DNA of 64,000 nucleotides from JACJVV01 sp964581515 (GTDB lineage: Archaea > Nanobdellota > Nanobdellia > Woesearchaeales > JACJVV01): contig CAZOOV010000007.1 in the NCBI GenBank assembly GCA_964581515.1, positions 76,880 to 140,879 on the forward strand, read 5' to 3'. Below, piece after piece: positions 53,324 through 61,312 of the stretch (position 1 is the first letter of the stretch; every line of letters starts with the position of its first letter). Under the pieces are notes generated by a model. The model was not told the origin of the DNA. It worked only from the letters and a program-made list of their open reading frames with translations, and searched no databases. A program made the position numbers and the translations under genes.

Positions 53324-53659
53324 ATGGAAATTAAAGGAAGGTTCCTGGTTGATTCTGGAATATTGGCAAAAGAGTTCAAGTATGAGATTATTGAGGACAT
53401 ATACAATTACAATGGAGGCAAATGTATTGTTGTTAAATATCTTAATCCAGACTTGGTGATGCTCTTGCCTGAAGTTGATCTCATTGTAAGCGAGAGAGGT
53501 TCTGCATTATCCCATATTTCTATAATTGCAATGGAGCAGGGGAAAAATGTTGTGCTTGTCGATGAAGACATTATTGACAGAATCAAAAAGAAAGGCATGA
53601 TCGCTATTGAGAAAACTATGGAGAATGGAAACAATATTGTAAAAGTTATAATATCTTAG
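53324..53659 (+). CDS. stand-alone phosphohistidine (PEP-utiliser mobile) domain protein
   Basis: A 111-residue protein matching the swivelling phosphohistidine domain of PEP-utilising enzymes: VDLIVSERGSALSHISIIAMEQGKNVVLV is the core, quoted here by its key part SALSHISIIAMEQG, where the His is the phosphate carrier (family GGxxSHxAIxAREGxP). In PEP synthase, PPDK and rifampin phosphotransferase this domain ferries phosphate from the ATP-grasp domain. The ATG at 53324 has GGAGAGGGG upstream. A TTG at 53318 is the alternative. Together with the preceding gene it forms a split enzyme lacking its ATP-grasp domain. The 3' end overlaps a convergent radical SAM gene by 14 bases. Confidence 0.78.
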   Translation: MEIKGRFLVDSGILAKEFKYEIIEDIYNYNGGKCIVVKYLNPDLVMLLPEVDLIVSERGSALSHISIIAMEQGKNVVLVDEDIIDRIKKKGMIAIEKTMENGNNIVKVIIS

Positions 53660-54599
53660 GCAGCTTCTTGAAGGGGATTATCTCTTTATCACCATATAAA
53701 TCCAAATATGTTTCTGTAAAACCATGACATTTATTTATAAGTAAACATCCTTTACATTTCTCATTCATAGATTTTCCCCTTTCAAGATCATCTCTCCATA
53801 AATCCCCTGTTATTTCCTGATTAGGTCTTCTTATATGATAATCTTCTATAGAACCAAGATGAGAGAGGAATTCTTTTGTAGTGCATGCTGGAAAGTCAAT
53901 AAAGACATAAGGAGGATTTATCTTAGGATCAATCTTCTTTATTGCACTTATAATATCAGAATACTTAGGCATAAGGAGTTTTGCCTTATCTCCTGCCCTA
54001 CCTTTTGGATTGAAAAAGTTGAGTATGATCCTTCTAGGATTAAAGTATATGAAAAATTTTAATGCTTCAGGCAGATGCATGTAATTCATCCTTGTCAAGG
54101 TCATATTCATGGTGAATTCAAGCTTAGCTCCTGACTCCTTCATCTTCTTAATGTTTGAAAGTGCTTTTATGGTCTGTCCAAATGAACCAGGAGACCGAGT
54201 AAGTGATTCATGCAATTTTGCATTATGGCCATGAATAGAAACGCTTACCATATTTAGTCCTTTGTCTACAAGAGAATTCAAAAAATCTGAGTTGCTGAGT
54301 AATCTTCCATTCGTTATCAGCATAATCTCCTTATATTTTAGATCTTTTGCATATGCTATCAATTCTTTAAGTCCTTCATATGTTGTGGGTTCTCCTGAAG
54401 TGAAAACCACCCTGTCAAATTTTCCAGCAGAGTCAGAAAGAGATTTCTTATGAAATGAAATAGGTATATCTTTTCTTTCAAGATATCTTGTTCTTCTGGA
54501 TTCCATACAGAATATGCAGTTATTATTACATATAAAACCCACTGGGATATGCAAAGTTTCCTCTCTAAACGGTTTTGTCAACGGCTTTGTCATTTTCAT
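53646..54599 (-). CDS. radical SAM protein, HxsC-like group
   Basis: A 317-residue radical SAM enzyme. VGFICNNNCIFC gives CxxxCxxC at residues 24-31, VVFTSGEPTTYEGL the SAM site, and SIHGHNAKLHESLTRSPGSF a motif shared with the 48351-49901 and 49944-52490 proteins. The C-terminus has CKGCLLINKCHGF, the same auxiliary Cys pattern. This trio resembles the HxsC type of maturase in layout, but I cannot assign HxsC firmly. Its ATG overlaps the stop of the rhodanese-like gene (ATGA), so they are translationally coupled. Confidence 0.85.
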   Translation of the reverse strand: MKMTKPLTKPFREETLHIPVGFICNNNCIFCMESRRTRYLERKDIPISFHKKSLSDSAGKFDRVVFTSGEPTTYEGLKELIAYAKDLKYKEIMLITNGRLLSNSDFLNSLVDKGLNMVSVSIHGHNAKLHESLTRSPGSFGQTIKALSNIKKMKESGAKLEFTMNMTLTRMNYMHLPEALKFFIYFNPRRIILNFFNPKGRAGDKAKLLMPKYSDIISAIKKIDPKINPPYVFIDFPACTTKEFLSHLGSIEDYHIRRPNQEITGDLWRDDLERGKSMNEKCKGCLLINKCHGFTETYLDLYGDKEIIPFKKLPKIL

Positions 54600-55735
54600 A
54601 TGTCATGTATATCTAAATAATAAATATAATCTATTTCATCAGTCATATTTAATGAATAGATGAGATTTTGTGTCAGCAGACAGTTCAAAGCTGTATGGCA
54701 TAATACATCATTGTTAGATAAATTACCAGAGAAATCCCTAACAAAAGTTTCATTTGTCATGTTATGTTTGAGATATTTATATTTGTATGAAATAATATCA
54801 GGAAATATCTCCTCAAACAATCTTCTTGCACTTGAATCCTCAAAATCTATATGTAAATTACCTTTATTCCTGTTTGCATCATATGGTATAATCAATACAG
54901 AGTTAAGATCTGCTAATTCTTGTACCATACTTGAATTAATGAAATCATCTTCCTTAACTGTTCTAAGATTAGTGAAATAAGCGTTATATCCCAATAAGTT
55001 CAAGATGTATGATAAAATATAAGACGATGTGCCACCATGGCAATATATCAAGATCTTATCGTCTTTGTATTCACTAAAGAATATATTGAGATGTTCTGGA
55101 TTTAATAATAAATCAAGATAATCAGGTATTGCCTTAGAATTCTTTAGATTTATTTCCTCATCCCTATTTATGCCAAAGACCCTAAAAGTATCATAATGTG
55201 AAGGAGTTGCACTATCAAGATCAATATGGCCTTCATTCCAAAAGATTGAAAGATTTTTCTTATACTGCTCAAATAATATGCACTCCACTCCTTTCTCATT
55301 AGACTTATTGATTCTTTTCTCTTTAGAATCATAATCACAATCATATTCTTCTGAAAAAAGAATCTTCCTTTGTTCAGGATTACCTAATTGAGAAGTTATA
55401 TTTGCTATAAGCCCAGAATATTCCCCATCAATCAATTCAGAAGGAGTGTTAAGCTCTTTGACCTCTTTGAATTTAGCTATGAAGAGAATAGATGTAATCA
55501 GCAGAAATATTAAGATTATTATTAGTATTGTTTTCTTTCTGTATTTCTTCTTTGTCTTAAGATTGATGAAAATTGAGATTATGAAAGCAATTATGATGAT
55601 TATCAGTTGTTTGAAGAAAACTGCTATTGCAGCAGACATTACCACAAGAGTACTTGGTGAGAAAAAAGCGTAAGCTATATTCAACTGTAGTGTTAGCATA
55701 AATATGAAGATAAGGACAAGATTCTTTACTTTCAA
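54596..55735 (-). CDS. membrane protein with extracytoplasmic rhodanese-like domain
   Basis: A 379-residue protein starting with TTG at 55735 behind a strong AGAGGGG site. Three hydrophobic segments (LVLIFIFMLTLQLNIAYAF, LIIIIIAFIISIFINL, TILIIILIFLLITSILFIA) lie in the first 95 residues. The rest is outside. Residues about 195-260 look rhodanese-like: INLKNSKAIPDYLDLL, then ILIYCHGGTSSYILSYIL, whose Cys heads an active-site loop CHGGTSS, then NLLGYNAYFTNL. Rhodaneses move sulfur or bind phosphate analogues. It is coupled by overlap to a radical SAM gene, suggesting work on an exported or membrane-bound substrate. Confidence 0.65.
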   Translation of the reverse strand: MKVKNLVLIFIFMLTLQLNIAYAFFSPSTLVVMSAAIAVFFKQLIIIIIAFIISIFINLKTKKKYRKKTILIIILIFLLITSILFIAKFKEVKELNTPSELIDGEYSGLIANITSQLGNPEQRKILFSEEYDCDYDSKEKRINKSNEKGVECILFEQYKKNLSIFWNEGHIDLDSATPSHYDTFRVFGINRDEEINLKNSKAIPDYLDLLLNPEHLNIFFSEYKDDKILIYCHGGTSSYILSYILNLLGYNAYFTNLRTVKEDDFINSSMVQELADLNSVLIIPYDANRNKGNLHIDFEDSSARRLFEEIFPDIISYKYKYLKHNMTNETFVRDFSGNLSNNDVLCHTALNCLLTQNLIYSLNMTDEIDYIYYLDIHDI

Positions 55736-55783
55736 ATAAACCCCTCTTTTAATATATCATCTATTATAATGTATTTTTATAAT

Positions 55784-57175
55784 TCACCACTTTGTATTTA
55801 AAAATAATTTCATATCATCAACCAAAGTCCCCCTCTTTATAGAGAACAAAAGCCTTCTTGCTATGAAATAAGGTGATAAGTAAAATGACCTATACGCTTT
55901 ATGCAAATATTTGTATATTGTCTTCCACTCAAGATTAGGATGAGTGTATACCTTCACAGGAGAGTGGAAATTGTATAGCTTCCAGTCATAAGTTGTTAGT
56001 AGTCCTGCTTTTTTCCATTCATTGAAGATAGGCGTTGATGGAAGAGGCATCATAATATCAAATTTAACAACATCTGGTCTGAGTTTTTTTGCGAACTGAA
56101 TTGTTTTTTTCATGTCTTCTTCTGTCTCATTTGGAAGACCAAACATAAAATAACCCAAAGTCTCTATCTTTGCTTTTTTTGCAAGCTTGAATGCACGCTC
56201 TATCTTTTTTAATGATGTCTTTTTGTCAATGTTATCAAGAATCTTTTGTGAACCTGTCTCAACACCAATACTTGCACGGTAAATGCCTGCTTTTTTCATG
56301 AGGCGCAGGAGAGAGAGGTTTACTCTATCTGCCCTTATTCCACTAAGACAATTTATTGTTATATTTATTTTTGATTTTATTATTGCATTGCATACTTTTT
56401 CTGCATGCTCCATGTCTGTTGTAAAACCATCATCCATAATGTGAACTTCCTTAAATCCTAGGCTTTTTATCCTGATTAACTCTTTTATTATTTTTCTTAC
56501 TGACTTTTTTCGAAATGATCTTCCAAACACTGATTTATTGCAATATACACAACCATACATACAACCTCTGCTAGTTTCCATCGGATAAACAGGATTCTCT
56601 CTTGCAATTGTATGAGGAATGTTATAATCGTTAATGTTAATTAGATCTAAAGCAGGAAAAGGGACATCATCTATATTTTCCATAAGAGGTCTTCTTTCAT
56701 TAATTATTATTATCCCTTCTTTTTTATAGATTATACCTTTTACTTTTGAAAGGGAAGGATTCTCAACTATATCAAGAAAAGTGTAATCTCCTTCACCCAT
56801 CACACCTATATCTATATCTGAATTCTTTAATGTTTCTCGAGGCATCGAAGACATATGCGTGCCTCCTGCAACAGAAATGATATGAGGGTTGTGTTCTTTT
56901 ACCACAGAGATAATCTTAAGAGCTTCATCATAAAGAGGAGTTGTAAAAGTAGTACCGACATAATCTGGCTTGAAGCTGTCTAAAAGGTTGATAAGCTTTG
57001 TTTTGTTGAACGGCTGGATGAAAAAATCAATAAATCTGACTTCATGCCCTTTTTTTATCAAAGGAGCTGCAACTAGTAAAAGATTCAAGGGAAAATAGGC
57101 TGCAACAGAGCCCTTTACCTTAGTATTCTTGTATATATCCTCCATAGAAGGGTTCAAGAGGAGTATCTTTGCCAT
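55784..57175 (-). CDS. B12-binding-domain radical SAM protein
   Basis: A 463-residue protein with the same layout as the 42109-43506 product. The cobalamin-binding-like N-terminus has ILLLNPSMED, YFPLNLLLVAAPLIKKGHEV and IISVAGGTHMSSMPRETL. The radical SAM cluster is in ETSRGCMYGCVYCNKS at about residue 207, and RASIGVETGSQKILDNI follows. The C-terminus ends YRSFYLSPYFIARRLL, as in its paralogue. The start ATGGCAAAG at 57175 is preferred to the ATG two codons upstream. It is probably a methyltransferase-type or rearranging enzyme; the substrate is unknown. Confidence 0.87.
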   Translation of the reverse strand: MAKILLLNPSMEDIYKNTKVKGSVAAYFPLNLLLVAAPLIKKGHEVRFIDFFIQPFNKTKLINLLDSFKPDYVGTTFTTPLYDEALKIISVVKEHNPHIISVAGGTHMSSMPRETLKNSDIDIGVMGEGDYTFLDIVENPSLSKVKGIIYKKEGIIIINERRPLMENIDDVPFPALDLININDYNIPHTIARENPVYPMETSRGCMYGCVYCNKSVFGRSFRKKSVRKIIKELIRIKSLGFKEVHIMDDGFTTDMEHAEKVCNAIIKSKINITINCLSGIRADRVNLSLLRLMKKAGIYRASIGVETGSQKILDNIDKKTSLKKIERAFKLAKKAKIETLGYFMFGLPNETEEDMKKTIQFAKKLRPDVVKFDIMMPLPSTPIFNEWKKAGLLTTYDWKLYNFHSPVKVYTHPNLEWKTIYKYLHKAYRSFYLSPYFIARRLLFSIKRGTLVDDMKLFLNTKW

Positions 57176-57279
57176 AATCAATAAATAATGATAAATGGCT
57201 TAAAAGCATTTATATGATGATTTGAACTATAAGTTGCTTTCTAGAAATACTTATAAAAATATTTGAGTAGTTAAAGAAT

Positions 57280-58332
57280 ATGCAGAAAATACTGGTTTTA
57301 GGAGCAAGCGGATTTATCGGATCACATCTTGTCGCAGGACTTTTAGATAAAGGAGAATATAAGATAACTGCAGTTGATATAGTAGATGATAAACTAAAAG
57401 AAGCGACAAATAATCATTTCAAGGATGCACACTATGTCAAGCTTGACATACAAAAAGAAAAGAAGAAGCTGTCTGGATTTATTGAAAAGAATGATGTAAT
57501 TGTAAATCTAGTTGCAATTGCAAACCCAGGGATATACATCAAAGATCCTTTGATGACATTTCGGCTAGATTTTGTAGATAATCTGTTCATAATAGAAGAA
57601 TGTGCAAGACTCAAGAAAAGAATAGTGCATTTCTCTAGTTCTGAAGTATACGGCAAGTCAGGTTCCGTTTATATGGAGGATAAGAAATTCTTATTCAATG
57701 AAGAGAAGAGTAACCTCATACTTGGGCCGATTGAGAAGCATAGATGGATATATTCATGTTCTAAGCAGTTGCTTGAAAGAGTAATTCATGCATATGGACT
57801 TCAGCAGGGGTTGAACTATACTATTGTAAGGCCGTTCAATTACATTGGACCTATGATTGATTTTTTACCATCAGAAGAGGAAGGAATTCCAAGAGTGTTC
57901 AGTTTTTTCATGGACGCACTGCTTTATGGCAAGAAGATGTATCTTGTCGATGGTGGCAAAGCAAGACGGTGTTATACTTATATAAAAGACGCAACTGATG
58001 CACATATAAGAATTATTGAAAATAAAGGCAATGTATGTGACAAAGAAATATTTAATATTGGTACTGTTAAAAACGAGATAACAATAAAAGACTTCGCAGT
58101 ATTGATGCAGAGAACTTATGTGAAGCATTTCATGAGACCTGATGAGAAACTTGCTGGAATGGAGAGCATTTCTGGCGAAGAATTCTATGGGAAAGGATAT
58201 GAAGATTCTGACAGAAGACTTCCAGATGTTCGAAAATTGCGTCGGTTGACAGGTTGGAAAGCAGAATATGATCTTCCTAAGATGGTTTACGAAAGCATGA
58301 AGTATTATGTAGAACGTCAAAGATCTATGTAA
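57280..58332 (+). CDS. NAD-dependent epimerase/dehydratase (UDP-sugar type, ArnA-C-like)
   Basis: A 350-residue extended short-chain dehydrogenase. KILVLGASGFIGSHLVAGLL carries the GxxGxxG NAD+ motif at residues 8-14. VHFSSSEVYGKSG and IYSCSKQLLERVIHAYG give the Ser and Tyr-x3-Lys catalytic residues, the latter at about 157. VRPFNYIGPMIDF and DGGKARRCYTYIKDATDA resemble the UDP-glucuronate decarboxylase ArnA C-terminal domain and UDP-apiose synthases. The sugar nucleotide is not decidable. It overlaps the convergent FAD enzyme gene by 16 bases. Confidence 0.88.
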   Translation: MQKILVLGASGFIGSHLVAGLLDKGEYKITAVDIVDDKLKEATNNHFKDAHYVKLDIQKEKKKLSGFIEKNDVIVNLVAIANPGIYIKDPLMTFRLDFVDNLFIIEECARLKKRIVHFSSSEVYGKSGSVYMEDKKFLFNEEKSNLILGPIEKHRWIYSCSKQLLERVIHAYGLQQGLNYTIVRPFNYIGPMIDFLPSEEEGIPRVFSFFMDALLYGKKMYLVDGGKARRCYTYIKDATDAHIRIIENKGNVCDKEIFNIGTVKNEITIKDFAVLMQRTYVKHFMRPDEKLAGMESISGEEFYGKGYEDSDRRLPDVRKLRRLTGWKAEYDLPKMVYESMKYYVERQRSM

Positions 58333-59645
58333 CTGTCTTTACTTAGTCCTGGCTTTTTCCCAACTACAGCTCTTGCTGCATTGATTCCACTTTCTGCAGC
58401 TTGATTCTGGTTATCATAAGTGAATTGACCATGTCTTCCTATCAATGATAAGTTCTCGAATTTTGAAAGATAATCGTTTATCTGTTTTAGATTGCTTACT
58501 GACTCCATGTCTAATACAGGATATGCATCTTCCAGATGAATCACTTTGTAATTGAATACATCTTTGCTGTCTAAAATATTATTCTCTGTAAGATATTGCA
58601 TGGTCATTTCGAAAAGATCTTCATCTTTTGTTTTCCATATCTTGTCGTCTTTAAAACAGAAGAATTCAACTACCAATGATGTTTGATTTGGTCTTGCCAT
58701 GCTTTCTGAGAACATCTTAGGCTCATATATCCTTGCAAAAGGTGTGCTTTTTTCTGGAAAATAGATCCAATGACTAGTTGTAATCTTTGGCTTATCTATC
58801 AGGAGTATCAGATGAACTTGCGATCTATATTTTAGATTTGCTGATGCGTCCATAACTGATTTTGGCGGTTTTGGATCAAGCGAAGCTAGAAAATCTGGCA
58901 GAGGGATTGATGAGATGAGATGATTGACTTGTAAAAGATCCATCCCTGTTGCTTTTATAGATTGGATATTGATATTATTATGAGTTATTTTTTCAGGGTG
59001 TGATCTGAATTCAATATCTTTGCCTTTTGCAAGAGCAGTGTATAGCTGATCCAGCCCCTCTTTTGGATAATAGAAATATTTCTTAGGTTGTTTCATTGCA
59101 TGCTTTAGTGCGTTCCAAGTAGAAAATCTACTTGCTCTTTCTTTTATCCATTTAATTGATAATTGATCTGCTTTGATGCCCCACATCTTTTCTGTATAAT
59201 TGATTACATTGAAGTCTGCAAATGCTTTTCCAAGCTTCGAATAGATATATGATTGGAAATTGTTCTTTTTTCTCTTTAAGGAATTTGTCAGGAATGAAAT
59301 GAAAAAATGAAACATCTTCATCGCGCCTAGATTCTTGCGAAGATTCTTGAGAGTGTTTGGATAGTTGTATGTCTTCTTGTTTATTATCTGGCTTACTTTC
59401 CATTCGTGGCTTATGAGATTCTCTTTTAATGTATCTTTTAACATTGATTTTAGATATTCATCTTTTGTGAAGAATATATGAGGACCAAGATTGAACTTAA
59501 AGTCTTTATAGCTCAAAGTTTTTGAGAGTCCACCCACTGTTGCTGATTTCTCTATGATTTTAGGTTGTTTTTCGTTTCTTTTTAGTTCTTCTGCACAAAA
59601 TAAGCCTGCAGGACCTGCACCTAGAATGATAATATTGTCTGCCAT
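58317..59645 (-). CDS. FAD-dependent oxidoreductase (UDP-galactopyranose-mutase/protoporphyrinogen-oxidase-like)
   Basis: A 442-residue flavoprotein. IIILGAGPAGLFCAEEL is the dinucleotide-binding GxGxxG at residues 8-13, followed by VGGLSKTLSYKDFKFNLGPH, where GGxxRT-like sequence and the GPH block are typical of UDP-galactopyranose mutase and related amine-oxidase-fold enzymes. EKMWGIKADQLS also fits. The C-terminal FAD motif is LSLIGRHGQFTYDNQNQAAESG. The adjacent sugar-nucleotide epimerase supports a sugar role, though a desaturase role cannot be excluded. Confidence 0.85.
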   Translation of the reverse strand: MADNIIILGAGPAGLFCAEELKRNEKQPKIIEKSATVGGLSKTLSYKDFKFNLGPHIFFTKDEYLKSMLKDTLKENLISHEWKVSQIINKKTYNYPNTLKNLRKNLGAMKMFHFFISFLTNSLKRKKNNFQSYIYSKLGKAFADFNVINYTEKMWGIKADQLSIKWIKERASRFSTWNALKHAMKQPKKYFYYPKEGLDQLYTALAKGKDIEFRSHPEKITHNNINIQSIKATGMDLLQVNHLISSIPLPDFLASLDPKPPKSVMDASANLKYRSQVHLILLIDKPKITTSHWIYFPEKSTPFARIYEPKMFSESMARPNQTSLVVEFFCFKDDKIWKTKDEDLFEMTMQYLTENNILDSKDVFNYKVIHLEDAYPVLDMESVSNLKQINDYLSKFENLSLIGRHGQFTYDNQNQAAESGINAARAVVGKKPGLSKDSYIDL

Positions 59646-59691
59646 AGGATTTTATAGAAATGGTTGATTTAAAAAGATTTACTCAGTGCAG

Positions 59692-59885
59692 ACTAATATG
59701 AAACATTTAATCCAATATGCTCTGTAGAAAATCTCACTTAATTCGGATTAGCAGCGATTCAGCTCTGGACTATAAATCATATAATCGTTCAAGCTCCGTA
59801 GGAGCCAACCCTCTGAACTGACCTTATGTAAAACTTTAAAGAGCTTCATCCGATGCTGCTAATCTACACTTTCTACAGAGCAGAT
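59692..59885. mobile_element. 194-base MITE-like structured insertion with direct-repeat flanks
   Basis: CTCAGTGCAG occurs at 59682-59691 and again at 59886-59895, the second including the stop of the next gene, as if a 10-base target were duplicated. Between them lie long inverted repeats: TGCTCTGTAGAAA (59718-59730) with TTTCTACAGAGCA (59870-59882), and GATTAGCAGC (59746-59755) with GCTGCTAATC (59855-59864). There is also a central GCTCC-GTA-GGAGC hairpin (about 59793-59805). No reading frame of note. It may be a non-autonomous transposable element or a structured RNA gene. The inverted repeats do not reach the direct repeats exactly. Confidence 0.55.
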
Positions 59886-59886
59886 C

Positions 59887-60219
59887 TCAGTGCAGTGCAT
59901 ATAATGATTCAACAAACATCAAGATGCCCAGTATCATAGGTAGAGATGTAAATAAAGTTATACCGAAGAAAAAAGATGCAAGATACGCCACTGCTGGTAT
60001 CATGAAAACAATAAAAGTGATTATATTCATTACACCCATGCCCCCTTGATGTGTTAATGCCATGACTAAAGAGAAGATCTGGAGTGCAATCATCAGTATA
60101 GCCCCGATAAGAATCTTATCAAATGGAAGATGGAGTGTGTAAAGACCCATAGACTCTAGAACTATCAATATACTGATTGGAAGCATACAAAATGATAATA
60201 CCTTAGCAATCATTGTCAT
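59887..60219 (-). CDS. small four-helix membrane protein
   Basis: A 110-residue protein that is nearly all membrane: four hydrophobic helices (ISILIVLESMGLY, ILIGAILMIALQIFSLV, IITFIVFMIPAVAYLASFFF, PMILGILMFVESLYAL). There are no charged or catalytic residues within them. No family recognised. Its stop codon lies inside the direct repeat of the 59692-59885 insertion, which may have changed its downstream sequence but not its reading frame. Confidence 0.6.
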   Translation of the reverse strand: MTMIAKVLSFCMLPISILIVLESMGLYTLHLPFDKILIGAILMIALQIFSLVMALTHQGGMGVMNIITFIVFMIPAVAYLASFFFGITLFTSLPMILGILMFVESLYALH

Positions 60220-60280
60220 AGTGCTGTTTTAAGTTGAAGCATTAATAAATATTTTGATTAATCTTGCTTTATAGAAATAC

Positions 60281-60532
60281 TTAGTTGAGTCCGAAAGAAT
60301 CCATGAAATTAACAATTGTATTGTATTCCTGAAGGTATTTGAAGCCTTTGTCTGTTAATGAATATGCGTTGCTCTTCTTTTCTATGAACTCTTTTCCCAT
60401 CAAATCTTTAAGATAAGTATCAAGCATCTGCGGAGAAAGGTTTGCTTTATACATAATATGCGTCTTCTTCACATTGCCTTTCCTGCATGATTTTAGTATA
60501 TCATGTATGAGTTGGAGTCTTTCTCTTTTCAT
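60281..60532 (-). CDS. small archaeal winged-helix regulator
   Basis: An 83-residue winged helix of the archaeal HTH_45-like type: LQLIHDILKSCRKGNVKKT, ANLSPQMLDTYLKDLMGKEFI as recognition region (in pieces ANLSPQMLDTYL and KDLMGKEFI), and the wing KKSNAYSLTDKGFKYLQEY. Such proteins regulate nearby membrane or secreted-protein genes. Its ATG overlaps the stop of the upstream seven-helix membrane gene (ATGA), so they are coupled. The palindrome at 61231-61245 is a candidate target. Confidence 0.82.
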   Translation of the reverse strand: MKRERLQLIHDILKSCRKGNVKKTHIMYKANLSPQMLDTYLKDLMGKEFIEKKSNAYSLTDKGFKYLQEYNTIVNFMDSFGLN

Positions 60533-61191
60533 TTTCTTTTTAATAACATTAGATTTGCTAGTATCAATAAGTATGCTACAAGTTCAAGCATGTCCCCTAT
60601 GAAATGAGAGAGAGCTGATTGTATAGAGAATATGAATAATAAATTGCTTAGGAGTAAGAATAAGAAAGCTGAAAGGACAAGAAATGATTGAGTCTTTTTA
60701 TGTTTCTTATAATTTGCTTTGTAAAAAAGGACTATCACTATTAAGAATGCTACAGATATCAGATGAAATAGTAATATTGGTTTTGAGATAAATAATAATG
60801 GCAGTATACCTAGTGCAAGCAACAAGAAGAGTAATTTCTTATCTTTATGCTTGAAAGTCATATATGTCAGTAAGACTAGACCTATTGTAAAAAGTAACAT
60901 ATGAAGAAAATTCCCAAATATCATGGCTGTCTGAAACGCTCTTGTATGCATGAATTTTCCTACTGCTCTTGTTGGGAGCATATAAAATATAGATAATCCT
61001 ATGAGGAAATTCATTATGTAGGATAAAGATATTGACAAGAATGCAAAGCTGAATAATTTGAGTTGTTTTTGTGATGTCAACTTATACAAATGAAATGCAT
61101 ATATGAAAACTAGAAGTGTAATTAACGCAAAGCCAATCTTGAGCATCGCATTGTAGCCCATAAACCAGGAAAATATCTTGTATGCATTCAT
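60529..61191 (-). CDS. seven-helix membrane protein
   Basis: A 220-residue protein with seven hydrophobic helices spread along its length and short basic cytoplasmic loops. No retinal Lys motif, histidine kinase or transport signature was recognised. It precedes and overlaps a small winged-helix gene, an arrangement seen for archaeal membrane sensors with a partner regulator (inference). The palindromic TATA box at 61213-61222 lies 26 bases upstream, implying a leaderless mRNA. Confidence 0.65.
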   Translation of the reverse strand: MNAYKIFSWFMGYNAMLKIGFALITLLVFIYAFHLYKLTSQKQLKLFSFAFLSISLSYIMNFLIGLSIFYMLPTRAVGKFMHTRAFQTAMIFGNFLHMLLFTIGLVLLTYMTFKHKDKKLLFLLLALGILPLLFISKPILLFHLISVAFLIVIVLFYKANYKKHKKTQSFLVLSAFLFLLLSNLLFIFSIQSALSHFIGDMLELVAYLLILANLMLLKRK

Positions 61192-61212
61192 ACGCTATAT
61201 AGGTGAAAATTC

Positions 61213-61245
61213 ATTTATAAATCTTGTGTAGGATAAATCTTATCC
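61213..61245. promoter_or_regulatory. palindromic TATA box and operator-like palindrome between divergent genes
   Basis: ATTTATAAAT (61213-61222) is a perfect palindrome placed 26 bases before the minus-strand ATG at 61191 and able to start plus-strand transcription near 61243. GGATAAATCTTATCC (61231-61245) is a palindrome covering that predicted plus start, a natural repressor site for the small secreted-protein gene. Confidence 0.5.
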
Positions 61246-61296
61246 CTCCTAAATAAGGCATTAATAAATGAAGTGTTTTCTAAGTTGTATTAACTT

Positions 61297-61304
61297 AAGG
61301 AGGT
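61297..61304 (+). promoter_or_regulatory. strong Shine-Dalgarno site deciding the 61313 start
   Basis: AAGGAGGT, complementary to the 16S rRNA end, sits 8 bases before the ATG at 61313. It lies inside the longer reading from 61268, which is therefore rejected. Confidence 0.8.
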
Positions 61305-61312
61305 CGGAAAAA

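Noticed and set aside
59782..59820. tRNA-like T-arm (GTTCAAGCTCC) suggesting a tRNA gene
   Set aside because: No acceptor stem, D-arm or CCA-compatible end can be drawn around it; it is part of the larger inverted-repeat element.
61268..61312. N-terminal extension of the secreted helical protein
   Set aside because: It contains the perfect Shine-Dalgarno site for the ATG at 61313 and spoils the signal peptide.
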